DNA of 20,689 bases, from the IMG/VR virus record IMGVR_UViG_3300033553_000418, positions 1 to 20,689 of that record; one strand, given 5' to 3'. Position numbers and translations under genes: made by a program. This stretch comes from a virus. Shown in pieces: positions 12,064 through 20,129 of this stretch. Within the stretch, counting starts at the first letter, position 1. Each line of letters opens with the position of its first letter. The notes beneath the pieces are model-generated. The model saw nothing but the letters and a program-made list of their open reading frames with translations, searched no databases and was not told where the DNA came from.

Positions 12064-13647
12064 GTGTCGAGCATCATCCTACCAGGGAGGTTTAACCAGC
12101 AGCCGCAGGGGGCAGTACGGCTGAAAAGCTGGGTTCCGCCACCCACGTATTTCCTGATTTCTTCAGGTAACGGGTATCTTTACGACGCAGTCTCGGGTAA
12201 TACAATTGCCCCTGACGTCGGGTACACGGTTGCTTGTGCAACCGGGATTGGGTATGCGACTGCTGAAAATACCACCGCGTTCCTTCATACAGGTGTGTCG
12301 TCCGATGTGGACGTGGCACCGATCAGCGTTATTTATCAGGTGGATTATCAACCCCTGGGCGGAGCAGCCACCTCCATATCGCCGACGCGCAACACCTATA
12401 GCCCATCAAGTCTGCGTGCTCTCACCGAAGGATTAGTTCACAGCCTCGGTGGCGGCAACGTCAGCAACATTTACGATGTGATGGCGACCGCGCCCGGAAT
12501 TACCACGGTCGCAGCCCGCGTGACTGACCTGAATGGTCAACGGGCCTTTTGTCAAGGACATCTAAAGCAGGACCAGAATCGCCTCACGTATTGGGCGCCC
12601 ACGACGCAAGCAGCCATATACCGCCCCTTTGGCGGGGATGAGCTGCCTATGGCGCTGCTTGCGTTTTGGCGTGACTACGACATTGGCGACGAATTGTGCG
12701 AGCAGGCGTCACGCGCCCCGTGGAGCCTGATCGAAGCACCTAATCGCGTCCTCTATTTCGATGTGGCTGCGGGCGGGACGACCACGCACAACCTCGAAGG
12801 CGCAGCCGCAGCCCAAGCCGCAGCCGCCGCCGCACTCTCCGTCTCCGTGCCGCTGGCCGGCGCTGGCATCTCAGTCGCCACCGCAAGCGGTGCGGTATCG
12901 GTATCAATCAATCCATCCGGTAACGCAACAGCGCAGGCCAACGCATCCGGCGGTCTGAGCCTGAGCATCCCGCTGTCTGGGTCTGCCGTGGCGCAGGCGC
13001 TGGCGGCGGCGGGCCTTTCTCAGGCGGTGCCGCTGTCTGGCGCGGCTGCAGCAGGCGCGGCGGCATCCGGGGCGATCTCGATCAACGTCAGCCTGTCGGG
13101 TGCTGCGATTGCCGATGCGGCCGCCAGCGCGGGGCTGACGGTGGAGTCGGTCGGGTCGGTGGACCTGGCCGGCAATGCGGCGGCATCCGCTGTGGCATCG
13201 GCTTCGCTCGCGCAGTCCATCCCGCTCACCGGCGCTGCGCTCACGGTATCCGGCGCGTCCGGCGCGCTGACGCAGATCGTGGCGCTGGCCGGCGCGGCGG
13301 CGGCGGCCTCAATGGCGACCGGCGGGCTGGACGTGGCGGTGAATCTATCCGGCGCGGCGCTGGTCGAGGCGCTGGCAGCGGCCGGGCTGACGGTCGGGGC
13401 GGACGGGCTGTCCGCCGACGCTGCCGCCGAGGCGTCGTCCAGCGGCACTGTCACCCTGCGCGTCAACCTGGACGGCGCTGCGGTGGCGCAGGCGATCGCC
13501 GCTGGCGCGCTGTCCGCCGATGGGCTGATCGTGGCGGGCACGCCTGGCTACAAAGTCACCCGCGCCCCGCGCTCCTGGCGCGTGTCACGCGCTCCCCGCA
13601 CCTGGCACGTTTCCCGTGCCCGCAGATCCTGGAAGGTTTCCGCATGA
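12064..13647 (+). CDS. repeat-rich virion-type protein with LamG-like N-terminal domain
   Basis: A 527-aa protein from a GTG start three bases after the preceding stop (SSIILPGRFNQQPQGAVRLK). Three parts: (1) residues 1-~240, a beta-rich domain ending WSLIEAPNRVLYFDVAAGG, similar in style to LamG-like phage domains; (2) residues 244-488, twelve imperfect ~20-residue repeats (L-S-G-A-A-x-A-x-A-x-A-A-G-x-L-S-x-x-V-P); (3) residues 497-523, three 9-residue basic units (RVSRAPRTW-like), then KVSA. The N-terminal coding region has clearly lower GC than the repeats, a sign of separate origin. It is probably a head or tail surface fibre; no experimental function is known to me. Confidence 0.78.
   Translation: MSSIILPGRFNQQPQGAVRLKSWVPPPTYFLISSGNGYLYDAVSGNTIAPDVGYTVACATGIGYATAENTTAFLHTGVSSDVDVAPISVIYQVDYQPLGGAATSISPTRNTYSPSSLRALTEGLVHSLGGGNVSNIYDVMATAPGITTVAARVTDLNGQRAFCQGHLKQDQNRLTYWAPTTQAAIYRPFGGDELPMALLAFWRDYDIGDELCEQASRAPWSLIEAPNRVLYFDVAAGGTTTHNLEGAAAAQAAAAAALSVSVPLAGAGISVATASGAVSVSINPSGNATAQANASGGLSLSIPLSGSAVAQALAAAGLSQAVPLSGAAAAGAAASGAISINVSLSGAAIADAAASAGLTVESVGSVDLAGNAAASAVASASLAQSIPLTGAALTVSGASGALTQIVALAGAAAAASMATGGLDVAVNLSGAALVEALAAAGLTVGADGLSADAAAEASSSGTVTLRVNLDGAAVAQAIAAGALSADGLIVAGTPGYKVTRAPRSWRVSRAPRTWHVSRARRSWKVSA
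12793..13527 (+). repeat. twelve imperfect ~60-bp tandem repeats
   Basis: The repeats start at protein residues 244, 264, 284, 304, 324, 344, 368, 388, 408, 428, 449 and 469; ten are 19-21 residues, one is 24. Each has a leucine, a small residue and glycine at the start (LSGAA), an alanine-rich middle and a short strand at the end (LSVSVP-like). The DNA copies have diverged, so the array is old. Confidence 0.85.
13552..13632 (+). repeat. three 27-bp tandem repeats at the 3' end
   Basis: Three exact-length units encode KVTRAPRSW, RVSRAPRTW and HVSRARRSW, strongly basic and each ending in tryptophan. They are followed by KVSA and the stop. Confidence 0.8.
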
Positions 13648-13922
13648 CGAAGACGTTTGATGAGATGGACCCGTGGGAAAATCCAGTGATTGAGTTCGAC
13701 TTCGCTGGCGAACTTGCCGCTGTCGATACGGCCGTGGTCGAAGTAACGCCCGGCGGCCCCGAGCTGCTCGATGGGGTCTGTCAGATATCCGGCGCGGGCG
13801 TGTACCAGCGCATCAAATCCGAGGCAATGACAGCCGGGGTCAATTACCGCTTTCGCTGCAAAGCTGCGCATGGCCTCGACAAACGCGTGAGATCGGCGAT
13901 TCTGCCGGTGCGCGACGCCTGA
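13644..13922 (+). CDS. small phage protein ending the accessory cassette
   Basis: A 92-aa protein whose ATG overlaps the stop of the repeat protein (ATGA, 13644-13647). The sequence (MTKTFDEMDPWENPVIEFDF, then VCQISGAGVYQRIKSEAMTA and GVNYRFRCKAAHGLDKRVRS) predicts a small beta-rich domain. I recall similar short proteins directly after 'RAPRSW'-type proteins in phage head regions, perhaps as partner chains. The function is unknown. Confidence 0.7.
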   Translation: MTKTFDEMDPWENPVIEFDFAGELAAVDTAVVEVTPGGPELLDGVCQISGAGVYQRIKSEAMTAGVNYRFRCKAAHGLDKRVRSAILPVRDA

Positions 13923-13979
13923 CAAAAACCAACCCGCGTTAAACCCGGCCGCGCCCTGCGCGCGCGCAAAGTCCGGGTC
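13923..13979 (+). promoter_or_regulatory. late leader element, copy 2 (before gp37)
   Basis: CAAAAACCAACCCGCGTTAA (13923-13942) matches the element before the protease gene at 16 of 20 positions, with the first 13 bases identical but for one. It is followed by a hairpin with arms ACCCGG (13943-13948) and CCGGGT (13973-13978) and then the ATG at 13980. The distance from motif start to ATG is 57 nt in both copies. No Shine-Dalgarno is visible. Confidence 0.5.
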
Positions 13980-14516
13980 ATGATCTCCGAAGCCGAACTC
14001 CTCGACGTAATCCGCAATGCGGCCATTGGCCAGCTTTGCCGGCGCGTCGAGGTGTTGCCGTCGCTCTCCGAACGTGGGCTGATCGATGCCCTGGGCAAGC
14101 CGCCCGCTGTGTTTGCCAGCGTGCGCGCGGTGGATGTGAGCGGCGACCTGGCGACGGTGCGCTATTCGCTGTGGGTGGTGGCGCAGAACTTTCGCGGCCA
14201 CCAGGCGGCGCGCCAGGGCGACGGCATTGTGCTCGGCCTCTACGACCTGGCCGAATGCGTGATGGCGGTGATCCTCGCCGAGCCGGGCTACGTGCTCAAC
14301 AACTTTCGCCCAGACGGCGGCGAATACGCCGACAAATACGGCGTTCACACGGGCGAGATCACCTGCTCGGCCCAGGTGGACCTGCCCGACCAGTGCGACC
14401 TGCAGGCGCTGCTGACGCCGTTTGTAACCTTCCACGCCGACTACGACGTCGCCTCTTCCTCCACCATCGCCGCGCCCGCCGCGCCCGATACCGTAACCCT
14501 GCCCCAGGAGCCGTGA
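13980..14516 (+). CDS. Mu gp37-like protein (DUF1834)
   Basis: A 178-aa protein with features of the Mu gp37 family: MISEAELLDVIRNAAIGQLC, VRYSLWVVAQNFRGHQAARQ and GIVLGLYDLAECVMAVILAE. These proteins belong to the neck or tail-terminator region. The start at 13980 is the only good one and lies 57 nt after the repeated leader motif. In Mu it follows gp36 directly; here 3.3 kb of accessory genes lie between. Confidence 0.85.
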   Translation: MISEAELLDVIRNAAIGQLCRRVEVLPSLSERGLIDALGKPPAVFASVRAVDVSGDLATVRYSLWVVAQNFRGHQAARQGDGIVLGLYDLAECVMAVILAEPGYVLNNFRPDGGEYADKYGVHTGEITCSAQVDLPDQCDLQALLTPFVTFHADYDVASSSTIAAPAAPDTVTLPQEP

Positions 14517-14683
14517 TGCAGACCATGACCCTTAAACCCGCCGCCGATGTCGTGGTGCGCAAACAGGACGGCACGCCGCTCGCTGCGGCGGGCGAGCCCG
14601 TCGAACTCAACAGCTACTGGCAGCGCCGCCTCAATGACGGCGACGTGGTCGCTATTGCCGCAGCCAAACCGAAAAAGGACTAA
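14516..14683 (+). CDS. Mu gp38-like protein (DUF2635)
   Basis: A 55-aa protein (MQTMTLKPAADVVVRKQDGT, then PLAAAGEPVELNSYWQRRLN and DGDVVAIAAAKPKKD) with the hallmark motif 'PVELNSYWQRRLNDGDV' of DUF2635. Its ATG shares one base with the gp37 stop (TGATG), which indicates coupling. It always precedes the tail sheath gene in this phage group, as it does here; its function is not known. Confidence 0.85.
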   Translation: MQTMTLKPAADVVVRKQDGTPLAAAGEPVELNSYWQRRLNDGDVVAIAAAKPKKD

Positions 14684-14686
14684 GCG

Positions 14687-16159
14687 ATGCCCGAGAACAT
14701 CAGCTTCAACGAAATCCCGGTCGATATCCGCACGCCGGGCCAGTTCATCGAAATCGACAACAGCCGCGCGCTGAAGGGCCTGCCGACGCAGGGCCGCCGC
14801 CTGCTGGTGATGGGGCAGCGCCTCGCCGCCGGCACCGTGCTGCAGGCCGTGCCAACCCGGATTTCCAACGCGGCGGAAGCGATCAACTATTTTGGTCGCG
14901 GCTCGCAGCTGGCCAACATGGTGGCCGCCGCCAAGGCCGCCAACGCCTACACCGAAATGTGGGCGGTGGCGCTCGACGACAACGCCGCCGGCGTGGCCAG
15001 CGCGCACACCGTCACCCTCTCGGGTGTGGTCGCCGCCGCCGGTACGCTGCGGCTCTACGTCGGCGGCGTGCGCGTCGAAGCTGCCGTCGCGGCCGGCGAG
15101 GCCAATTCGGCCACCGCCACCAAGCTGGCCGCCGCGATCAACGCCAACCTCGATCTGCCGGTGACGGCTGCGGCCGCCCTCGCCGTGGTCACCATCACCT
15201 GCCGCCACAAGGGCGAAATGGGCAACACGCTCGATCTGCGCGTCAACTACTACAGCGACGACGCCAGCCCGGTGGGCTTGGTGTCGGCCATCGCGCAGAG
15301 CGTGGTGGGCAGCGCCAACCCGGCCGTGCTGACCGCGTTCGCCAGCCTGGGCGGCGACCAGTACTACAGCATCATCTCGGGCTGGTCCGATGTGGCCAAC
15401 CTCACCGCGTGCGAGGCCGAGATGTCCACCCGCTGGGGTCCGATGGCGCAGCGCACCGGCCACGTGTTCGCCGGCGTCTCCGGCACCTACGGCACCCTGG
15501 CCGGCCTGGGCTCGGCGCGCAACAGCCCGCACACCACGCTGATCGGCGCCAAGAAGGTGCCGACCTCGCCGTGGATCCTCGCCAGCGTGCTCGGCGCGGT
15601 GTGCGAGTTCCACGGCGCGATCGACCCGGCCCGCCCGTTCCAGACCCTGGTGCTGCCCGGCATCCTGTCGCCGTCGATCACCGACCGCTTCACGCTGGAA
15701 GAGCGCAACCTGCTGCTGCGCGACGGCATCAGCACCTTCACCGTAGGCCCGGACGGCACGGTGAACATCGAGCGCGTGATCACCACCTACCAGACCAACG
15801 CCTTCGGGATCGAGGACATCAGCTACCTCGACCTGGAAACCAAGTGGACGGTGGACTACATCCGCTACGCGGTGCGCGCGCGCATCGCCCTGCGCTACCC
15901 CCGATTCAAGCTCGCCGACGACGGCACGCAGTTCGCCGCCGGCCAGGCCATCGTCACCCCGCGCGGCATCCGCGCCGAGCTGTTCGGCCTGTTCCGCGAG
16001 CTGGAAGAGGTGGGGCTGGTCGAGAACTTCGACCAGTTCAAGAACGATCTCATCGTCGTGCGCAGTGACGCCGATCCCAACCGGGTGAACGCAGTCATCC
16101 CGCCCGACGTCGTCAACCAGTTCCGCGTCTTCGCGGCAGCGGTTCAGTTCCGTCTGTAA
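14687..16159 (+). CDS. L: contractile tail sheath protein (Mu gpL)
   Basis: A 490-aa sheath subunit that surrounds the tail tube and contracts on infection, showing that the virion is a myovirus. The start (MPENISFNEIPVDIRTPGQF) and the C-terminal RALRYPRFKLADDGTQF-like region and IRAELFGLFRELEEVGLVEN are typical of the Mu family. It is full length, with AAGGA upstream of the ATG. It is three bases after gp38, as in Mu. Confidence 0.94.
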   Translation: MPENISFNEIPVDIRTPGQFIEIDNSRALKGLPTQGRRLLVMGQRLAAGTVLQAVPTRISNAAEAINYFGRGSQLANMVAAAKAANAYTEMWAVALDDNAAGVASAHTVTLSGVVAAAGTLRLYVGGVRVEAAVAAGEANSATATKLAAAINANLDLPVTAAAALAVVTITCRHKGEMGNTLDLRVNYYSDDASPVGLVSAIAQSVVGSANPAVLTAFASLGGDQYYSIISGWSDVANLTACEAEMSTRWGPMAQRTGHVFAGVSGTYGTLAGLGSARNSPHTTLIGAKKVPTSPWILASVLGAVCEFHGAIDPARPFQTLVLPGILSPSITDRFTLEERNLLLRDGISTFTVGPDGTVNIERVITTYQTNAFGIEDISYLDLETKWTVDYIRYAVRARIALRYPRFKLADDGTQFAAGQAIVTPRGIRAELFGLFRELEEVGLVENFDQFKNDLIVVRSDADPNRVNAVIPPDVVNQFRVFAAAVQFRL

Positions 16160-16174
16160 ACACAGGGTCTCATC

Positions 16175-16528
16175 ATGGCAAACAAAGTAACCGGCCGGGT
16201 CTTCATCTCGATCAACGGCGCGCGCATGCGGTCCAAGGAAGGCGCCAAGCTGAATCTGGGCGGCGCCGAGCGCGACGCGGTCGTCGGCGACGACAGCATC
16301 CACGGCTTCACCGAAAAGCTCATCGCACCGAGCATCGAGTTCACCACCAGCCACATGGCCGACACCGACCTCAAGGCGCTGGCCGACCTGACCGACGCCA
16401 GCGTGCAGTTCGAGGCCGACACCGGCCGCGTCTACGTGCTGCGCAACGCCTGGTGCGCGAAAGCGATCGAAATGAGCAAGGGCGAAGTCAGCCTGGTGTT
16501 CAACGGCCTGTCGTGCGAGGAGGTTTGA
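16175..16528 (+). CDS. M: tail tube protein (Mu gpM)
   Basis: A 117-aa tube subunit that polymerises inside the sheath. Recognisable features are NKVTGRVFISINGARMRSKE, GAKLNLGGAERDAVVGDDS and the C-terminal KGEVSLVFNGLSCEEV. It lies 15 bp after the sheath gene and one base before the chaperone gene. The ribosome site is weak (AGGG). Confidence 0.92.
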   Translation: MANKVTGRVFISINGARMRSKEGAKLNLGGAERDAVVGDDSIHGFTEKLIAPSIEFTTSHMADTDLKALADLTDASVQFEADTGRVYVLRNAWCAKAIEMSKGEVSLVFNGLSCEEV

Positions 16529-16529
16529 G

Positions 16530-16796
16530 ATGGACAACGTTATGGTGATTAGCCTGACCAAACCCATCAAGTTCGGCGAAGAGCTCATCGACAAGCTCAC
16601 CTTGCGTGAGCCGGTGGCGCGGGATTTCCGCGAGCTGAGTGCGACCAAGCCGTTCGCCATGATGCTCGACCTGGCGGCGACGCTGTCCGGCGTGCCGGTC
16701 AGCGTGATCGATCAGCTTTGCGCGGCGGACACGATGGCGGTGTGCGACAAGGTGGGCGGTTTTTTGCCCGCCTCCCAGACAACTGGCGCGATCTGA
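16530..16796 (+). CDS. tail assembly chaperone, short form (Mu gp41 type)
   Basis: An 88-aa protein (MVISLTKPIKFGEELIDKLT, LREPVARDFRELSATKPFAM) typical of the short tail assembly chaperone that binds the tape measure protein during tail assembly. It starts one base after the tube stop; the AGGAGG at the end of the tube gene is its ribosome site. A slippery heptamer near its 3' end allows a longer product. Confidence 0.9.
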   Translation: MDNVMVISLTKPIKFGEELIDKLTLREPVARDFRELSATKPFAMMLDLAATLSGVPVSVIDQLCAADTMAVCDKVGGFLPASQTTGAI

Positions 16797-16930
16797 TCGG
16801 CGATATCGCCTACGTGTTTCACTTCCAGCCGAGTGAACTGTGGGCGATGACGCTGGACGATCTGGAGTTCTGGATGACGCAGGCCGAGAGGATCGACCGC
16901 GAGCGGGAAGCGGCTAACGGCGGGGGCTGA
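16530..16930 (+). CDS. tail assembly chaperone, long form by -1 frameshift
   Basis: A -1 slip at 16760-16766 (T TTT TTG read as TTT TTT G) would join the first 79 codons of the chaperone gene to a 54-codon downstream frame, giving a 133-aa fusion. The added part (ARLPDNWRDLIGDIAYVFHF, then QPSELWAMTLDDLEFWMTQA) is a well-formed helical domain that has no start codon or ribosome site of its own close by, which argues that it is made by fusion. Paired short and frameshifted chaperones are established for many long-tailed phages, upstream of the tape measure gene as here. Confidence 0.78.
16760..16766 (+). other. -1 ribosomal frameshift site
   Basis: T TTT TTG in the zero frame is a canonical X XXY YYZ heptamer. 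Both tRNAs can re-pair after a -1 slip. Flanking GGCGG and CCGCC could form a 5-bp stem with the heptamer in its loop, and a 12-base perfect palindrome (GGCGATATCGCC, 16799-16810) lies further downstream; whether either helps is unknown. Confidence 0.75.
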
Positions 16931-17114
16931 AAACCTTGTCGAGGACGTTGCCGATCTTTTCCACGAACAGCGCGACGACTCCGATGAACAGGACGGAGAA
17001 CACCAGGAAAACCAAGCCGCCGATCAAGCCTTCGGTGAACGCCAGATAGATGGATACCCCGATGGCCGCAACGCCACACAGGCCGAGGAAGGTTTCCCAG
17101 AGTTTTTTCGTCAT
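16914..17114 (-). CDS. antisense two-TM membrane protein, unknown
   Basis: A 66-aa protein on the minus strand, in the 200-bp gap between the chaperone frameshift frame and the tape measure gene. It has two hydrophobic segments (about residues 8-25, LGLCGVAAIGVSIYLAF, and 30-52, GLIGGLVFLVFSVLFIGVVA) and basic ends. Its 3' end overlaps the chaperone frame by 17 bp. There is no Shine-Dalgarno, but an extended -10 (TGCTATGCT, 17129-17121) lies just upstream of the ATG, which could give a leaderless transcript. Its topology fits a holin-like or exclusion protein; no family is recognised. Confidence 0.6.
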   Translation of the reverse strand: MTKKLWETFLGLCGVAAIGVSIYLAFTEGLIGGLVFLVFSVLFIGVVALFVEKIGNVLDKVFSPRR

Positions 17115-17130
17115 GAGGCCAGCATAGCAT

Positions 17131-18945
17131 ATGGAAATGTTGCAGTTCGCGCTGGTGCTTTCGGCGGTCAACAAGATCTCGCCAGTCATCCGCAACATCG
17201 AGGGCCGGTTTGAGGGCCTGCGTGCCAAGATCGACAAGGTGCGCGAGGTCAGCGACCGCTTCGGCCGCGACATGCTGATCGCCGGCACGGCTGCAGCGGC
17301 CGCGATCCAGCAGCCGATTTCCGCATTCGCCGAACTGGAAGACGCCTCGACGCGGCTGCGCTCGTCGTTGATGGATCGCAGCGGCGTGGCGGCCGGGTTC
17401 GGCGAGCTGGACGCGCTGGCCAAGAAACTCGGCAACCGCCTGCCCGGCACCACCGCAGACTTCTACGGGATGTTCGATGTGCTGGTGCGCAAGGGCGTGC
17501 CGGCGCAAACGATTCTCGCCGGCGTCGGCGAGGCGGCGGCCTACCTGGGCGTGGTGCTGAAGATGCCCTACACCCAGGCGGCTGAACTGGCGGCCGGCCT
17601 GCAGAAATCGCTGGGCATCGCCGAACGCGACATGCTCGGCTTCATGGACACAATCCAGCGCGCGGTCTACCTCGGCATCGATCCGCGCGACATGGAATAT
17701 GCATTCGCCCGCAGCGGCGGCGCGCTGAAGGCGCTGGCGCTGCAGGGCAAGGCGTCGGCCGACGCGCTGGCGCCGCTGTTCGCCATGCTGATCCCGGTCA
17801 CCGCGTCGGGCGAAACGGCGGGTTCCGGGCTCAGCGCCATCCTGCGCCAGGTGATGGATGCGAGCAACATCAAGTCGGCCAACAAGGAGCTGGCGAAGTT
17901 CGGCATGAGCATGAGCTTCGTCGACAAGGCCGGGAATTTCGCAGGCATCGAGAACTTGCTGGCGCAGATGGAGAAGCTGCGCGGCCTCAACCAGTCCGAC
18001 CGGATGGATGTGCTGACGGCGCTGTTCGGCAACAGCAGCGAGGCGCTGGCTGTCGCCTCGACGCTCATGGAACAGGGCGTCGGCGGGTACCGCAAGATCA
18101 TCGAACGCATGCAGGCGCAGGCCGACCTCAACAAGCGCGTGTCCGCCAACCTGCAGACGCTCACCAACGTGTGGGACGCCGCGAGCGGCACCTTCCGCAC
18201 CATGCTGGCCGACTTTGCCGGCGCGATGGGGCCCGAACTGAAGGCGCTGGCGCAGTGGTTCAACGATGTGTCTGCGAAGGTGGGGCAATTCATCCAGGAT
18301 CACCCCATGCTCGCCAAGGCGATCGGTCTGGGCGTGGTGGCGTTTGCCGCGCTGTCGATCACCCTCGGCGCCACCGCGCTCGCGCTGGCCGGCGTGCTGC
18401 GCTACGTGATGCTGGTGGCCCCGATCCTGGGGGCATTCATGCGCATCGGCCGGGCGATCGCACCGGTGATCTCCGGCCTCGCCTGGCTGTTCCGGCTGCT
18501 GGGGGTGGCAATCCTGAAGAATGTCGTACAAGCCCTGTTGATACTCGGCCGCGTGGCGATGGCCAACCCCATCGGCCTGCTCATCACCGTGCTGGCCGGC
18601 GGTGCCTACCTGATCTACAAAAACTGGGACAAGCTCAAAGGCTGGTTCGGCCAGTTCTGGGAGTGGATCAAGACCAAGGCGGTAGACGTCGGGGCGATCC
18701 TGATGAAGGTGATGTTGCCGCTGCGTGCCGCGAAATGGCTGGTCGAGAAATCAATCGAGCTGACCGCACCAGCTGCGTCGCGGCCGCGCGCGCCTTCGGT
18801 GTCGGGCGCGGGCCAGCAGCGCGTGGGCGGTACCGTGCACGTCAAGATCGATTCCGACGGCCGCGCGCGCGTGCACCAGGTGCGATCGGATAACCCGCGC
18901 GTGCCGGTGCAGGCCGATGTCGGCCGCACGATGGTGATGCCATGA
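17131..18945 (+). CDS. tail tape measure protein
   Basis: A 604-aa protein that sets tail length and is threaded through the tube. It has an N-terminal helical region (LSAVNKISPVIRNIEGRFEG), the TP901-like core (~60-350, with FAELEDASTRLRSSLMDRSG and NANLQTLTNVWDAASGTF-like segments), hydrophobic segments at ~395-495 that may enter the membrane, and a C-terminal basic tail. GAGG is 12 bases before the ATG at 17131, which is long; a second ATG at 17137 is possible. Its size predicts a tail of moderate length, near that of Mu. The next gene overlaps its stop by four bases. Confidence 0.92.
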   Translation: MEMLQFALVLSAVNKISPVIRNIEGRFEGLRAKIDKVREVSDRFGRDMLIAGTAAAAAIQQPISAFAELEDASTRLRSSLMDRSGVAAGFGELDALAKKLGNRLPGTTADFYGMFDVLVRKGVPAQTILAGVGEAAAYLGVVLKMPYTQAAELAAGLQKSLGIAERDMLGFMDTIQRAVYLGIDPRDMEYAFARSGGALKALALQGKASADALAPLFAMLIPVTASGETAGSGLSAILRQVMDASNIKSANKELAKFGMSMSFVDKAGNFAGIENLLAQMEKLRGLNQSDRMDVLTALFGNSSEALAVASTLMEQGVGGYRKIIERMQAQADLNKRVSANLQTLTNVWDAASGTFRTMLADFAGAMGPELKALAQWFNDVSAKVGQFIQDHPMLAKAIGLGVVAFAALSITLGATALALAGVLRYVMLVAPILGAFMRIGRAIAPVISGLAWLFRLLGVAILKNVVQALLILGRVAMANPIGLLITVLAGGAYLIYKNWDKLKGWFGQFWEWIKTKAVDVGAILMKVMLPLRAAKWLVEKSIELTAPAASRPRAPSVSGAGQQRVGGTVHVKIDSDGRARVHQVRSDNPRVPVQADVGRTMVMP

Positions 18946-20129
18946 GCTGGCGCGATCTGCTGCAGCCGGCGTCGTTCCGCGGCGTCGCGTTCAAGTTCGA
19001 GTCCTCCGACGCCAGCGGTGGACGCCGCGCCCAAACCCACGAATACCCGATGCGCGACACGCCCTGGACCGAGGATCTCGGCCGCAAGGCGCGCACGGTT
19101 TCGCTCAATGCCTACGTGCTCGGCGCCGACTACATGGCCGCGCGCGACGCCCTCATTGCTGCACTCGACGCCGCCGGCGCCGGCACGCTGGTGCATCGCT
19201 ACTGGGGCGAGCTGCAGGTCGTGGTCATCGATTACCGGGTGTCGGAGTCCAGCGGCGAGGGCGGCATCGCCCGCTTCTCGATCTCGTTCGCCGAGGCCGG
19301 CTCGCAGACCTTCCCGGCCGCGCGCATCGACACCGCCGAGGCGCTGGCCGTCCAGGTGGAAAAAACCCGCGCCGCCGCGCAGAAAACCTATGCCGACATG
19401 CACCAGGTGGCCGGGCTGCCGGGCTGGGTTTCCGCCGCGGCTGTCGCCGATTTCAGCGGCGCGCTCGATGCGATCGACAACCTGACCGCCCAGTTGACGC
19501 CCGATCTGACGCTGCTTGCCGAGATCCAGCTCGCCGCCGGACGCGTCGCCGGAATGCTGGGCGATCTGATCCGCGTGCCGGTGTCCGCAGCTGCTGCGGT
19601 CGACGCCCGAATCCGCGCGCTGGCGCAGGTTCCTTCCAGCCCGCGTGACGCCTTCACCGCGCTGACTGCGCTGTTTGGCCGCGACGCCGCGCCCGCTGCG
19701 CCCGCCACCACGCCATCCAACCAGCAGGCCGCGATCAACCGTGGCGCGACCGCCGCCCTGGTGCGCCAGCTGGCGGTGACCGAGGCGGCCGGGCTGCTGC
19801 AGTCGACTGATTTCGACAGCGCGATCGCGGCGGCCGAAGCGCGCGACACGGTGCTCGATGCGCTCGACAGCGAAGCCGCCGCCACCCCCGACGACGCGCT
19901 GTTCCGCGCGCTGTCCTCGCTGGCCGCGGCCGTCACCCGCGCCGTGGCCGCGCGATCGGACAGCCTCGCCCGCATCGGCACGGTGCGCTTTTCCGCCACG
20001 CTGCCGGCGCTGGTGGTGGCGCACCGGGTCTACGGCGACGCCACCCGCGCTGATGAGATCGTGTCCCGCAACCGCGTGCGCCATCCCGGCTTCGTGCCGG
20101 GCGGCGTGGCGCTGGAAGTGGCCACATGA
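18942..20129 (+). CDS. N: DNA circulation protein, Mu gpN type
   Basis: A 395-aa baseplate/hub protein. The N-terminal ~120 residues (SWRDLLQPASFRGVAFKFES, RAQTHEYPMRDTPWTEDLGR, KARTVSLNAYVLGADYMAAR) are the DNA_circ_N domain of Mu gpN. The rest is a long alanine-rich helical part. ATGA overlap with the tape measure stop. In Mu it is followed by gpP, as here. Confidence 0.93.
   Translation: MSWRDLLQPASFRGVAFKFESSDASGGRRAQTHEYPMRDTPWTEDLGRKARTVSLNAYVLGADYMAARDALIAALDAAGAGTLVHRYWGELQVVVIDYRVSESSGEGGIARFSISFAEAGSQTFPAARIDTAEALAVQVEKTRAAAQKTYADMHQVAGLPGWVSAAAVADFSGALDAIDNLTAQLTPDLTLLAEIQLAAGRVAGMLGDLIRVPVSAAAAVDARIRALAQVPSSPRDAFTALTALFGRDAAPAAPATTPSNQQAAINRGATAALVRQLAVTEAAGLLQSTDFDSAIAAAEARDTVLDALDSEAAATPDDALFRALSSLAAAVTRAVAARSDSLARIGTVRFSATLPALVVAHRVYGDATRADEIVSRNRVRHPGFVPGGVALEVAT

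Noticed and set aside
12793-13527. Possible CRISPR-like array
   Set aside because: The repeat is in-frame coding, diverged, with a 60-bp period and no spacers; it is a protein repeat.
14441-16660. 739-codon minus-strand open frame opposite the tail sheath and tube genes
   Set aside because: Shadow of the sheath gene; no domain, no ribosome site and H/R/A/G-rich composition.
16799-16810. Perfect 12-base palindrome GGCGATATCGCC as an operator
   Set aside because: It lies inside the frameshift-extension coding frame; in GC-rich sequence this can occur by chance and no second copy was noticed.
16819-18531. 570-codon minus-strand open frame opposite the tape measure gene
   Set aside because: Shadow frame; only the separate frame at 16914-17114 shows protein-like membrane segments.
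18615-20084. 489-codon minus-strand open frame opposite gpN
   Set aside because: Antisense shadow of gpN with no recognisable feature.
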